64,000 bases of DNA from Skeletonema tropicum (GCA_037178625.1 CM074138.1:62001-126000), one strand, 5' to 3'. Counted from the first letter of the stretch, positions 1-11,342 are shown. Made by a program: numbers and translations. The notes: a model not told the origin generated them from the letters alone.

Positions 1-2952
1 AGCAGGAGATGAAAGTACTCAACTGCCGCATCAACCGTCTCATCAGTAAGGACTATTTTGAGGCTCGATTCCTCTTCAGGAGTGGGGCTGTAGCAGATAA
101 GCTCGATGTTGTTGCGGCCAAAAGGCTTGCGGTGATACCGAGTGGGATCTTGAGTAAGGCGCTGTTGTAATGCTTCACAGCTGGCTTGCGTTTCCGCTAG
201 CCATTCATACCTGAGGGGGTTCTGAACGGTAGAAGGGAGATTCATTAGGACTTGGACATGATTGATCGGGAATTCATCTTCACTGGCAAGTTCCGACAGT
301 TGTTCTTCAAAGACTGACGGGGCTTCAGGATCTGGATTGAACGGAGTTGGAGTTGAGGGCAGAACATCCTTCCTCTCCTCACGGCCAGAATAATCAAACT
401 TGGGTAGACGGCTAAAAGCATCCGCGAGGACATTCAGTTTTCCTGGGTGATAATGCCATTCAGCATTAAAGGTCTCGAGGAAGCAGCGCCAGCGAAGGAC
501 GCGCTGATTGGTTAGGTTGGCAAAGGTGAGATTGCGATGGTCAGTAAAGAGCTTGATTTTGGCACCAAATAACATAGTGCGGTACTCCTGCAGTGTGGCA
601 ACTAAAGCTAACATCTCCTTTTCCATCGTAGAATAACGAGTTTGGGGGCCCGTCAGGCGCTTGGAATAGTAGGCAACAGGCCGACCACCTTGCAAGATAG
701 CAGCACCCAACTGATAGTCACTGCTGTCCGTGTAGATTTCAAAAGGTTGGTTGTGATCAGGGTAGGCACAAAGAGCATCCGCGGCAATAACATTCTTCAC
801 TTCATTAAAGCACTTCTCAAGATGATCGTTCCATTCAATAGGGGCTTTCTTCTCTTTCAGACCACGGATCAATTGAGTGAAGGGAGATAATAAATGACTT
901 CGTCTCGGCCAAAAGTCACGGTACCAATTGATGAGTCCAACAAAGGTTCTCACTTCACTTGCATTCGTAGGTCGTTGAAGGTCGAGGACGGCTTGAACTT
1001 TCTTTTGCCAGGGCTTGATACCATCTTGTGTGAGGTAATGACCCAAGAAATCCCCTTCCGAAATACCAAATTCGCACTTGAGGGGGTTGACACTAAAACC
1101 AGCCTCCTCCAGACGAGAGAAAACTTGTTCAAGAGTTTTCAAATGATCCTCCCAAGAATCAGACCAGATCGCGATGTCATCGATATAGGCACACACATCA
1201 GGAATGCCCTCAAGACACTGTTCGATCGCCGCTTGAGCGAAGGCAGGGGAATTACGAAGACCCATTGGAGCACGTGTATAGCGGAACAGACCGAACGGTG
1301 TTGAAATAACGGCAAGGTTCTTCGCACGTTCAGTGAGTTCAAAGGCATAGAACATCATACTCAGATCGATTTTCGTCATAAACTTAAACCCTGAGCGTTG
1401 GCGAATGAGGTCATGAATGATTGGTAGAGTATAGTCGCGAGGCTTGATCACTTTATTGAGTTCACGAAGATCCGAGACGACCCGAATTGTTCCATCTTTC
1501 TTGGCAACAGGGAAGGTAGGGAGTGCCCAAGCTGTTGGGCCAGTAACTTTCTCCAAAACATTGATCTCCACCATCCGAAACAGTTCCTTCTTGAAGGTTT
1601 CCAAATGTATTCTAGGCGTCGGATAAGGCCGTCGATGGACTGGTCTAGCACCTTCCTCCAATTCGATATCCATCTTCCCTCCTTTGTAGGTACGCAGCGT
1701 GCCATCGAAAAGCTTGTAATGCTTGAAGAGCAGGGCACGAAGATCATTCTGCTGGGACGTCGTCAAGTGACCACAATTGTCTTTGATGGCTTGTTGGACA
1801 TTCATTTCTTGGTAGGTAGCATCAGCAATCGCAGTGGCAAAGGTGTCGAGATAGTTGTTAAGATCTCTCTCTTCCTCCTCAAGCAAGCAGCTGTTCACAG
1901 CTGCTGTGATTCGATCCTTGGTGAAGTTGGAATTCATAGGTACTTTCTTTCCCAGCCATTCGAGTTCCAAGGAGTCGAGATGAATCTTGAGACCAATCTT
2001 GTGGAGGAAATCATTACCAAGGATCAGATCGAAACTGCATTTAGAATCAAAGACCAAGAAATCATGGGAGGTCACCGACAAATTTGCATCGAATTCAGGA
2101 AAACGCATCTCTTCAAGAGTTAGTAGACCGACAGGTTGGTAGTTACCAGCGATGGTGTTGCACAAGGTAGATATTGGCGCAGGCTTGATAGGTGCTTGCA
2201 GAGGCAGTACACTTCGATGAGCCATCGAAGTGGACGCACCTGTATCGAATAGGCATTTCACAAAGCGATTGCTTCTAACACCATTGACGGATTTGACCAA
2301 GCAATAAGCAGTGGCCATCGGAACTGAGACACCACGATGGTCAGTTTTATATACGACCTTCACTGTGCTGTAGTCAAACTCGACACTGAACTGTGGATCG
2401 ACTTGAATTTCATTGCAGGTATTTGGTACTGAAGGAAGATCGAGTTCATTTCCCAATGGAGCCAGTTCAACTTGGCTGACTTCAATGCCAGTGCTTGGAA
2501 AAATTGAATAATCCCAAGGCCGCGGTTCCGGATTGACAGGGTTTTGCCAGAAGACATTGTATTCAGGGGAGTCAATCATCGCCAGTTCTAAGTTGACGAA
2601 ATCATTCGTCGCTGTCACGCCATCAATTAGGCGATCGGTTGCATTATCATCGAAAATTTGGGTAAATATTTGTGCGAGATCGCAATTAGCATTCTCATTG
2701 GCACTGTTGTTGGTGACGGCAAGGCACGTCTGCGAGAATTCGTATCCCGGGGCCATAGAATAGTCGTAATGACATTTGTCGCAATGACGGCCACTGTTCG
2801 TTGGGTAAAGATTATCCCTGACGATGGACTCTGCCGTAATGGCTGTCCTGTGTACTCTTACGCAGTCTGGTTTTACTGCGGAGTTCGCACTCGCCGCGTT
2901 CATGTTCTCTTGGAACTGCAACGCCTTAGGACCATTTGCATAGCCAGTAATA
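1..2952 (-). CDS. Pol part of a gypsy Gag-Pol polyprotein (protease, RT, RNase H), partial
   Basis: Open on the minus strand from the LINE junction to base 1 without a stop. An aspartic protease motif D-T-G-A-S lies at about 2231-2248, preceded by a Cys/His-containing spacer. The reverse transcriptase follows, with the active site Y-I-D-D at about 1175-1187 and the motif A-P-M-G-L-R-N-S-P just before it. RNase H has the T-D-S-S-D core at about 730 and D-H-R-N-L near 535. The last residues before the edge (E-Y-F-H-L-L) are placed like the start of an integrase zinc domain, which lies outside. No start codon of its own is needed: the frame continues directly from gag once the LINE and one duplication copy are ignored. 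The function is proviral cDNA synthesis and polyprotein processing. It is a typical gypsy Pol; only the separation from gag is odd. Confidence 0.9.
2939..2952. repeat. Target-site duplication, left copy (LINE-1)
   Basis: CATAGCCAGTAATA, identical to 11558-11571. The two copies bound the LINE exactly and both lie in the Gag-Pol frame of the host element. Confidence 0.9.
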
Positions 2953-3045
2953 CAATCCGCGCTGAATTGTCGAAAAATATTGAAAAATGGGAAAATAATT
3001 GCTACGTAGGAACTAGTACACCTCGTACAGAGATAGATAATAACC

Positions 3046-3987
3046 ATGGCGGCCGGAACAGCCACCGAACACACCTTAGCATTACTAGGAGATATTAGAA
3101 ATAATTCTTTAAAACATACAGGGGACACGACAACGATGAGAGCTACATGGTTGAAAAACAGTATCAGAATTCGTTTGTTACTAGAGGAGATAAAGAGAAT
3201 CGATGGAAAATTGGTCACGGCGTTGATGTTACACGTCGTCGGGCAGAGACACAGGAGACGATATCATGGAGAGACGACCATGCATGGAACGGATAGAAGG
3301 CAGGGAATTTGGCAGGTACTTTTTGTAAAGAAGACATTAGTTGGATGGGCACCGATGGAGGATATGGATATGATGGATAAGAAATGTGAGGGAACATCCC
3401 ACCGGAGATGGGATTACCAGCATCATGGAGAGGGAGCACCAGTTACGGCAGTGGACCAGATTAGGAAAATAGCAGGTTTATTACCAGAACCCCCCCCGAA
3501 GCCGCCGTGGCCACCCCCTGCCAGGGGTGGATTGGGAAAAGCAGAGAGGATTGTGCAGATTACCTTCTGGCGGGTAATTAAAAAAGCCAGCAGCCACAAA
3601 CGGCACAGCAGTTTAGAGATCGACAATCTCATTGGTCGTGCCACCTTAATCGACAATTGTTTCCGTATTAGCATGAACAACAATAATGTCATCAGCACAA
3701 ACAACAACAGTGTCATTAACAACTTCCTCGACGATGGGGAAACAACTTTTTCTGTGCCAGATACAGGTGTTACGCTGCAGATTTCGAGACATTGTCTGAG
3801 TAGCAGGTATTACAGTATTAGGAGAGGCAACACCAAAAGCTTTCTTCAATGTAGTTTAGGTGATTCTTACCAAGAAAAGTTGGATGATAGTGCTCGTATG
3901 AACGACTTCGCTCTGGCCTCACAAGCCACGGCAGAGATGCAGGACGCCCCTCCACGTTTTACGCGTGTTGTGGGGCGAGCGGTGTAA
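3046..3987 (+). CDS. LINE-1 ORF1 protein, 313 aa, unknown fold
   Basis: This is the first ORF of the LINE, with an ATG 93 bp inside the element. LINE ORF1 proteins usually bind the transcript and chaperone it, but no CCHC knuckle, RRM or coiled coil is obvious here. Visible features are a basic and histidine-rich stretch around residues 60-130, a Pro-rich segment near 145-160 (P-E-P-P-P-K-P-P-W-P-P-P), an Asn-rich run near 205-225, and a polar C-terminus. The stop TAA (3985-3987) overlaps the ATG of ORF2 by one base. Position and overlap support the ORF1 role; the sequence itself gives no recognisable family. Part of the frame could be non-coding leader if translation starts at a later ATG. 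Confidence 0.65.
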   Translation: MAAGTATEHTLALLGDIRNNSLKHTGDTTTMRATWLKNSIRIRLLLEEIKRIDGKLVTALMLHVVGQRHRRRYHGETTMHGTDRRQGIWQVLFVKKTLVGWAPMEDMDMMDKKCEGTSHRRWDYQHHGEGAPVTAVDQIRKIAGLLPEPPPKPPWPPPARGGLGKAERIVQITFWRVIKKASSHKRHSSLEIDNLIGRATLIDNCFRISMNNNNVISTNNNSVINNFLDDGETTFSVPDTGVTLQISRHCLSSRYYSIRRGNTKSFLQCSLGDSYQEKLDDSARMNDFALASQATAEMQDAPPRFTRVVGRAV

Positions 3988-6900
3988 TGGATCCACGGCA
4001 GCCTCCACCCTCCTTTGCCCGGGAGGCCGAGGTGAGCCATTTCAGACAGAGGCAACGTGAATATAAGTCTAATAGGCCATCCAAAACAAAGAAGAAGAAG
4101 AAGTCAGCACAAAGAGCACAACAATATCGAGATTCTATGAGACGCCGCAACACCATTGCAGGAGGAACCAAGCTGGAGGATGCGTTGGATACAGACACAA
4201 TGAGGCAGTTGCTAGCGGATCGTACAAGACAACGCGATGATCCATCCAACAGGGAGCTTGACGAGTTATTGGAGTCGCAGCAGCATAGATCTACTGAGCT
4301 GGACGGCCTGCGGTCGGACGGCCTAGATAATAAGGCAGACAATTGCTCAGTGAGCAGCATCAAGGTGCCGGTGTACGGCCCGCTTAGGGTGGCCCACAAA
4401 GGACACGAGACGGTTCGAGTATTGTCCATGAACATCAATGGCCTCAGCCTGTGGCAGCCCAACAACACCAAGATAGAACGACTGAAGCACGTGCTACGAG
4501 AATACAGGGTCGACGTGTTGGGGCTCCAAGAGACCAACACCAATTTTCGGGCGTTAAATCCATCCTTACAGATTGCTAACACCCTTCGGCACGGAGATGA
4601 TAGAATTGCATCGGTTCATGCTCACAATACGCGGGAACTCCACAACATCGGGAACTTCCAAGCAGGGGGGACAGCGGTGGTTCTGAGAGAAGAATTGGCG
4701 GGCCTACCTACCACTAGGGGGCAGGATGAAACGGAGCTAGGCATGTTTTGCTGGTACCGCACCGAGCCGACAAATGGAGTGGGAACGGTGTTCATCTCAG
4801 CGTATGCACCCTGCCGCTCGGAAGGGGTTGGCACCTACTACCAACACATCGTGAGGTACATTCAATCCCATCAATTCGATACAAACCCCAAAGACCTATT
4901 TCGTCGAGAGCTCGTCGCGGCCATTATAAAGTGGAGGACATTAGGAGATCGAGTGGTACTAATGATGGATGCTAATGAGAATGCACTGGACGGCGAATTG
5001 AGCAGGCGGCTAGCAGGCAATGACATCAACATGCGAGAGGCTGTTCACAGAATCATGCCTGGACAGAAAGGGCCCTTCACACACTTCAGAGGCAACGACA
5101 ATGGAAATGGGGCGATTGACGGTATTTGGGTGTCAGACGATATCGAACTGATCAGCGCTTGTTACCTCCCCTTTGATCCAGACTTGGGAGATCATCGGCC
5201 GGTGGTGGTAGATTTGCAAACCAGATCCGTCCTTGGCACTGCCCTCTGTCGTATTGTGCCTCCAAAGGCCAGGAAGTTGAACTCAAAGGTCCCGCGGGTA
5301 CGAGACAAATATCTCGAGTTAGTAAGAAAGGGTTTCCACGAGAAACAGATTGACCAAAAACTCTCCGAGTTAGAGGCTCTTGCCTCCTTCCCGCCTGACG
5401 CAGAATTCATTGCCCAGATGGAAACACTGGACAACATTGTCGAAGATGTACTCTTGTACGCGGAGTCCAAGTGCAGAGTCCTTTATCCAGCTCATTATGA
5501 ATATTCTCCAGCGATACAATCTTGGTTAGATAAACGCCACCTCCTGAAATGGATACTACGGCACCATCTAGGGAAGCAGGTCAATATGGGGAATATGCGG
5601 AGATTCGCAAAAAGGAGAGGTCTAGAACAGTGGCTGTCTACCCCCGTTCCGGAACTGGTGGACTTGTATCGAAGCACAAAAGAGCATACGAGACAGCTAC
5701 TGGCGGATTCTCCCTACTTGCGGAAGCACTTCTTAAATGAGAAACTCAACGAGGCAATAGCAAATGAGAGGGAAGCAGAGGCAGTCAGAGTGAAAGCCAT
5801 CCTCAGAGGTGAGGCACAGCGCAAGTGTTGGCAAGGCATCAAAAGAGCCACAAAGGCTAAGGAAGTGATGAGTGTAACAAGAGTGGAGGTCGTGCAGGAC
5901 GATGGTTCAGTGGTTGAGCATACGGCCAAAGAGTCGATTGAGGAGGCGCTGAAGACCGAGCTGCGTACAAGATTTGGACGGGCCACCTCTGCACCGATTT
6001 GTCAAGGTGCTCTATTTGAACTACTGGGTAATTTCGCCGACACATCAGCCGCAGTAGAGATTCTGGAAGGCACGTTTGTGCCACCACCAGACACGGATCC
6101 TCGGACGCTCCTCTTATTCGATGAAATGGCCTCGATCTGGTCCCGGATGGGAAACGGGGAGATCTCGATCTCGGTGTCACAAGAGGACTTTCAGTACTAC
6201 TGGCGACACGTGAAGGAAAGAACTTCTTCCTCCTTATCGGGGATTCATTTTGGGCACTACAAGTCGATGGCACATGATGACAAATTGTCACAGCTGATGG
6301 CTAGGAAATTGACTCTGACCACCACAACTGGAGCAAGTCCTGATAGATGGGCACGAGGACTGTCTGTAATGCTGGAAAAAATCGCAGGGGTAGCTGTGGT
6401 GAACAAATTGCGTGCCATCCTCCTACTGGAAGCAGACTTCAACTTCTGCAACAAACTCATTTTCGGGCACAGGATGATCAATTCAGCGAGAGAGGAAGGC
6501 ATGATTCCAGAGGAGATCTTCAGCTCCAAAGGGAAAACCGCAGAGGACGCCATTCTGCAGCAGGTTTTACTTTATGACATCGCCAGGGTCACCAAACGCC
6601 CGCTTCTAGTTGCTCAAGTCGATGCGGCACAGTGCTATGACAGGGTGGCCCTTCCAGCCGCTAGTCTCACCCTCCAAGCGTTCAAAGTTCCAAACTGTGC
6701 AGTACTGTCGATGCTACGTCCCCTTCACAACATGGAGTTCTTCCTGCGTACAGGCTACGGGCAATCTGAATCTTACTTCGGCGGGAAAGAGGACGGCAAG
6801 CAGGGGCTCGCTCAAGGTAATGGCGCGGCTCCTGCCACTTGGCAACAGACGAGTACCACGATAGTAAATGTGCAACGTCGGAGCGGACACGGTGTCACGA

Positions 6901-9900
6901 TAGAATGCCCGATAACTAGGAAATCTGTCCGGCAGGTGGGGATCCTGTACGTTGACGACACCAACCTTTGGGCTGGTTTGGACGAAGATGATGACCTGTT
7001 CTCGACAGCAGCTAAAGGCCAAGCCTCAATCTCGGATTGGGGGGGATTACTCGGAGCGACAGGGGGTGCTTTAAAAGGCGAGAAGTGTGGGGTAACTATC
7101 CATCATCAATCAGCGGACGGCAAAGGGGGATGGGTGTATACTGATCAGCAACAGCGACGGCAGGGAGAGACAGACGGAGCCGAGATGGAGGACAATGATC
7201 TGTCCTCGCTAGCCTTCCATGTCCCGACAACCTCAGGAGCTACGGAACCAATCGACAAACTCCCTACCAATAAGGCAGACAACAACCTCGGATTATTTGC
7301 CAGACCAGATGGAAAGGCGGATCAGCATTTCGAACAGATGAAAGAAAGAGTGACAACGTGGACCGCTCAGATTAAAAGTGGGCACATCCCGGTTAGGTCG
7401 GTCTGGATGAGCTACTCCTGCCAACTGTGGTCAGGATTGCGCTATGGTCTTGGGGCATGCTCGGCACCAATTGCTGAGCTAAAAAAGGGACTGTCTTCTG
7501 CGGATTTCTATCTTCTCAGCAGCCTCGGGGTTACCCGTTCTATCACCAGAGAATGGAGGTATCTTCCACCAGCATTTGGAGGCATGGGCCTCAATGATCT
7601 GACAATCGAGACAACGGCCGCTACACTCGCGTCTTTCCTTCAGCATTACGATGACAAACCCCATCCAGCGGTGAAGGACCGTCATCTTGGATTTACGTTG
7701 AGTGTGGTCATTCGTCATCTGCAAATTGAATTGGGGGTACCGGACTGTCCTTTTAGCTATGACTTCCGTACGTGGGGGCATCTTGCAACCGACTCGTGGA
7801 TCAAATCATTTTGGGAAAAACTTGACGAGCTGGGGATTACTCTTGACTTGCGGTGTGACGATATCCCACTCCCTCGGAGAGGGGACAAGGTCATCATGCA
7901 CATGATGGTTGAAATGGGCTTACGAGGGAAAGATCTGTTGCGTGTTAACAGAGTCAGAAAGGCACAAGAGGCTCTCTTCCTCTCTGACATCACTTCGGCC
8001 AATGGAAAATACCTGGAGAAGCACTTACTGGACGGGCACTGGATGGACTCTGAAGAAGGACTGTTAGGGAAGCATAGGTCTGGACTGCTCTTCGGCCCAG
8101 AATTTCCAACTGCGGCAGATTTCAAACTATGGAAAAAATATCTGCTCCAGATCGCACCGCTCAATCTGATGCTGGAGGAGCCGTTGAGGGAATGGCTACA
8201 TCCTTCACATAGGAAATGGAGGCATTTCTGGAACACCGAAACCTTCGCAGTGGAGATACATACTGACAGCACGATCCAGGAATACGTGCACGACAGGGAC
8301 TCCGGAGATAGATCACACGTGCTCCACCCGTCAAGACAGCTAGATAGACCCTCCACCACCTTGGCTCCAGCTACCATCCTTGAATACGACAATGGTTCAG
8401 TTAGACTGATGCAGAGAGGCCCACCTCTCGTGGCAGCACCAGGTCATACAGTCTTTGCTTCATTCTGGGAGAGGCTATTTAGCAAAGGAGGCACGTGGAT
8501 GTGGCAGGATTTGGCAGGTCAGGAAGATCCAGCATGGATAGTGGAGGCCATACACAGAGGATCTCTCTTCTGTTGCACAGATGGTTCTTATATCAAAGAG
8601 ATTTCAGTGGACGTCTGCGGGGCGGCTTGGATTATGTACTGCGAGGAGACGGGGAAGTCATTGCAAGGTGATTTTACGGAGAGATCCAAATGGGCAGGCA
8701 GCTATAGAGGGGAGCAGCTGGGGATGTTAGCCATCCATATCTTACTGCTGACGGCCGAGGAGCACTACGAGATTCTTTCCAACGCCAACATTTTCTGCGA
8801 CAATCTAGGGACAATCCACACCTTTTCGACGAAGTATGCCAGGATCGCAGCTGCGGCCAAGAACAACGATATTCTACGGGTGCTGCGGAAGATACAGTCT
8901 CGCTCCAAACTGGTTCACAGACTGTCTCACGTTAAGGCACATCAGGACGACATAGTGGGCTACGATGCATTGTCGATAGAGGCACAGCTCAATGTTATCT
9001 GTGATGACAGAGCCAAACGGGCTTTGCGGCGGGCAGTGAATACGACGGCAGCCCACCCTGCAACGCTATCGCTACCTCTCGAGTCAGCGGTGGTAATTAT
9101 CGGCAATGAGAAGCAAACCGCGGATATGGCCAAAGAACTCCGTTACTACATTGGCAAAGAAAGAGCAAAACAGTTCTACTCCGATGAAGGACTCATGTCA
9201 CCCTCTATCTTCGACACCGTGGCATGGGAGCCCCTGCGGGATCTTCTAGGGCGTCGGCCTCAGATGTTCAGACTTTGGTACGCCAAGCAGTGTTCTGGTT
9301 TCTGCGGCACTGGCCAAATGATTACTAGATGGGACAAGGAAGCCTCAGCGTTGTGTCCCAACTGCGGGTGTTACGAAACGGCTGACCACCTGAATCGGTG
9401 TACAAGTGACATTAGACGGGGATTACTCAGCGACTGCATTGAGAATTTATTGGACTGGATGAGAGACCACCACACCCACCCCGACCTAATGATTTGGATC
9501 CCAAGGTTTATTGCAGCCCAAGGCAAGCGATTGTTTGTGGACCTGCCGGACAAGTATGGCGACAGTATGTCCCAGGAAACGAGACAAGTTGGTAATAGTT
9601 TGGATAGAATCGGATGGAGACATTTCACGGAGGGAAAAGTGTCCGTCGGGCTTCTACAACTGCAACAAAATTATCTTCTGGGCATGCGGCTCCGGCTGAC
9701 CATCGACAGTTGGACGAAGGGCTTCCTGGACCAGCTACTCTCCCTCACGCACACCCAATGGATTTGCAGGAACCTCACCAAACACCACAAAACCAAAGGC
9801 ACGAAGGTCCTGGCTTCGAGAGAACAAATCCAGAAAGAGATAGAGCACCAACTTAGTTTAGGAACTGACGGCCTGCCGGAAGAAGCTAGATGTCTGCTGG

Positions 9901-11342
9901 AAATCCAACCGGAGGAACTTTTTGCCAAGAGCACTGAGCAACAACAGTATTGGTTGAATGCGGCGGTGGCGAGTAGAGAAGCGGCCGGAGACCTCACGGG
10001 AGGTAGACTGGACAATGAAAATCCGTCGATGGCTCAACCAAGGACCGCTCCACAGGAAACAGACGTGACAGCAGCCACTAGCACCGACAAGACGACTGCC
10101 ACGAAGGCTCCTTTGCGTTTTGCCCCTATCTTTCAGCAGCAACTTCGGGCAGAAGCTCGGGCCTCCTCCACCCGGCAGAGGCCAAGGCTACCGCCAGACC
10201 TAGGGACGCAACGCACCGATTGTCTGGAGCTGCTACGACGTAATACGGATGAAGAGACAAGGACATTCTCCCCAAGGGACCTCTTCAGAGCGGTCCCCGA
10301 GACTTTCACCCTTGACATGGCAGGAGGAGATAAGGTTCACCGGGAAGCAATGCTCTCACTGCGACCACCACAATGGCTAAACGACGAAATCATCAACAGT
10401 TTCCTCCGCAGGGTTCTCTTTCCAAAGGTGAACTCCCAACGGGTCTACTTCTTCACCTCCTTCTTCATGTCAGCACTCCTTCAGACTGGGACAGACGGGC
10501 AATCAATACCCATCTACAACTACAACAATGTGCGCTCCTGGGGCAATACGTTGAGACGGAAGAACGGGATCTTGGGGGTGCGGGAGATATACGTGCCGAT
10601 TAACCGGGGTAATCGCCATTGGTTGCTCCTCAGAGCCGACACCGTCCTCAAGGAGATTAAACTGTGGGATTCCCAGGGCAGGAAGGAGTATAACCAGCGG
10701 TACCTAAGGGCTATGCTGCAGTATCTCAAGGATAAGTATCGAGAAATACATGGGGAGGCGAACGCTGATTGGGACAACTCTTGGCGACTCATCGATGACT
10801 CAATGAACTCTCCACGGCAGACCAACGGATATGATTGTGGTCTCTTTGTCCTCGTCAACGCAACCCTACTGGCACAAAACATCCCTCTGTGCGAGAATTC
10901 CTACAACCAGGCGGACTTCCTCCTCAAAGAGACTAGGATGAGGATCGCAATGTTGCTGTGGTCTAGCAGCAGGAATCAACCAAGAGCTCCTGCCGCAGCA
11001 AGACTGCCTAGCCGATCGAATTCAACGGGTGGCAAGCGCAAGAGTGGTCACCTCGCAGCGGGCAAGCCTATCCCCAAGCCGGTCAGGGTAAAGACGGCTG
11101 GCTCAGGTTCATCGTGCAAGGAGCGCAATAAACGACGGAGAAAGGACAAGCGGATTATCCCAGGCGGCCCCAAAACTAGAGGTAAAGTCCACGGGGACGA
11201 CCCAACTCCAATGCAGCAGACAGAGTCCCTCCTTAATCAGAAAAGGAGCGCTGCATCGCTCGCTGTTGGGGATTCAACACTTCAGGCCACTACCCAAAGA
11301 CACGCACCTCCCAAGCGGAAGAAACGGAAGCTGCCAACCTGA
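3987..11342 (+). CDS. LINE-1 ORF2: endonuclease-RT-RNase H-zinc finger-Ulp1-like protease, 2451 aa
   Basis: A basic N-terminus (K-rich near residues 33-40) precedes an EEP/AP endonuclease at about 142-412 (start S-M-N-I-N-G-L, then L-Q-E-T-N, ending G-D-H-R-P-V). A linker leads to the reverse transcriptase at about 807-1000, with D in V-D-A-A-Q-C-Y-D near 879 and Y-V-D-D at 988-991. RNase H lies at about 1528-1680 (T-D-G-S, R-G-E-Q, C-D-N, H-V-K-A-H-Q-D). A finger C-P-N-C-x7-H-x3-C lies near 1790-1805, followed by a conserved T-H-x-Q-W-x-x-R-N region shared with the relic at 46784. The C-terminal part (about 2125-2310) reads as a C48/Ulp1 protease: W-L-N-D-E-I-I, His2211 in R-H-W, Asp2228 in W-D-S-Q-G, Gln2278 and Cys2284 in G-Y-D-C-G. 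A basic tail follows. It would nick target DNA and prime cDNA synthesis; the protease role is unknown. All catalytic residues are present, so the protein looks intact. Confidence 0.92.
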   Translation: MDPRQPPPSFAREAEVSHFRQRQREYKSNRPSKTKKKKKSAQRAQQYRDSMRRRNTIAGGTKLEDALDTDTMRQLLADRTRQRDDPSNRELDELLESQQHRSTELDGLRSDGLDNKADNCSVSSIKVPVYGPLRVAHKGHETVRVLSMNINGLSLWQPNNTKIERLKHVLREYRVDVLGLQETNTNFRALNPSLQIANTLRHGDDRIASVHAHNTRELHNIGNFQAGGTAVVLREELAGLPTTRGQDETELGMFCWYRTEPTNGVGTVFISAYAPCRSEGVGTYYQHIVRYIQSHQFDTNPKDLFRRELVAAIIKWRTLGDRVVLMMDANENALDGELSRRLAGNDINMREAVHRIMPGQKGPFTHFRGNDNGNGAIDGIWVSDDIELISACYLPFDPDLGDHRPVVVDLQTRSVLGTALCRIVPPKARKLNSKVPRVRDKYLELVRKGFHEKQIDQKLSELEALASFPPDAEFIAQMETLDNIVEDVLLYAESKCRVLYPAHYEYSPAIQSWLDKRHLLKWILRHHLGKQVNMGNMRRFAKRRGLEQWLSTPVPELVDLYRSTKEHTRQLLADSPYLRKHFLNEKLNEAIANEREAEAVRVKAILRGEAQRKCWQGIKRATKAKEVMSVTRVEVVQDDGSVVEHTAKESIEEALKTELRTRFGRATSAPICQGALFELLGNFADTSAAVEILEGTFVPPPDTDPRTLLLFDEMASIWSRMGNGEISISVSQEDFQYYWRHVKERTSSSLSGIHFGHYKSMAHDDKLSQLMARKLTLTTTTGASPDRWARGLSVMLEKIAGVAVVNKLRAILLLEADFNFCNKLIFGHRMINSAREEGMIPEEIFSSKGKTAEDAILQQVLLYDIARVTKRPLLVAQVDAAQCYDRVALPAASLTLQAFKVPNCAVLSMLRPLHNMEFFLRTGYGQSESYFGGKEDGKQGLAQGNGAAPATWQQTSTTIVNVQRRSGHGVTIECPITRKSVRQVGILYVDDTNLWAGLDEDDDLFSTAAKGQASISDWGGLLGATGGALKGEKCGVTIHHQSADGKGGWVYTDQQQRRQGETDGAEMEDNDLSSLAFHVPTTSGATEPIDKLPTNKADNNLGLFARPDGKADQHFEQMKERVTTWTAQIKSGHIPVRSVWMSYSCQLWSGLRYGLGACSAPIAELKKGLSSADFYLLSSLGVTRSITREWRYLPPAFGGMGLNDLTIETTAATLASFLQHYDDKPHPAVKDRHLGFTLSVVIRHLQIELGVPDCPFSYDFRTWGHLATDSWIKSFWEKLDELGITLDLRCDDIPLPRRGDKVIMHMMVEMGLRGKDLLRVNRVRKAQEALFLSDITSANGKYLEKHLLDGHWMDSEEGLLGKHRSGLLFGPEFPTAADFKLWKKYLLQIAPLNLMLEEPLREWLHPSHRKWRHFWNTETFAVEIHTDSTIQEYVHDRDSGDRSHVLHPSRQLDRPSTTLAPATILEYDNGSVRLMQRGPPLVAAPGHTVFASFWERLFSKGGTWMWQDLAGQEDPAWIVEAIHRGSLFCCTDGSYIKEISVDVCGAAWIMYCEETGKSLQGDFTERSKWAGSYRGEQLGMLAIHILLLTAEEHYEILSNANIFCDNLGTIHTFSTKYARIAAAAKNNDILRVLRKIQSRSKLVHRLSHVKAHQDDIVGYDALSIEAQLNVICDDRAKRALRRAVNTTAAHPATLSLPLESAVVIIGNEKQTADMAKELRYYIGKERAKQFYSDEGLMSPSIFDTVAWEPLRDLLGRRPQMFRLWYAKQCSGFCGTGQMITRWDKEASALCPNCGCYETADHLNRCTSDIRRGLLSDCIENLLDWMRDHHTHPDLMIWIPRFIAAQGKRLFVDLPDKYGDSMSQETRQVGNSLDRIGWRHFTEGKVSVGLLQLQQNYLLGMRLRLTIDSWTKGFLDQLLSLTHTQWICRNLTKHHKTKGTKVLASREQIQKEIEHQLSLGTDGLPEEARCLLEIQPEELFAKSTEQQQYWLNAAVASREAAGDLTGGRLDNENPSMAQPRTAPQETDVTAATSTDKTTATKAPLRFAPIFQQQLRAEARASSTRQRPRLPPDLGTQRTDCLELLRRNTDEETRTFSPRDLFRAVPETFTLDMAGGDKVHREAMLSLRPPQWLNDEIINSFLRRVLFPKVNSQRVYFFTSFFMSALLQTGTDGQSIPIYNYNNVRSWGNTLRRKNGILGVREIYVPINRGNRHWLLLRADTVLKEIKLWDSQGRKEYNQRYLRAMLQYLKDKYREIHGEANADWDNSWRLIDDSMNSPRQTNGYDCGLFVLVNATLLAQNIPLCENSYNQADFLLKETRMRIAMLLWSSSRNQPRAPAAARLPSRSNSTGGKRKSGHLAAGKPIPKPVRVKTAGSGSSCKERNKRRRKDKRIIPGGPKTRGKVHGDDPTPMQQTESLLNQKRSAASLAVGDSTLQATTQRHAPPKRKKRKLPT

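Noticed and set aside
642..2123. Plus-strand ORFs across 642-2123
   Set aside because: They are antisense to the continuous pol frame, which carries protease, RT and RNase H motifs.
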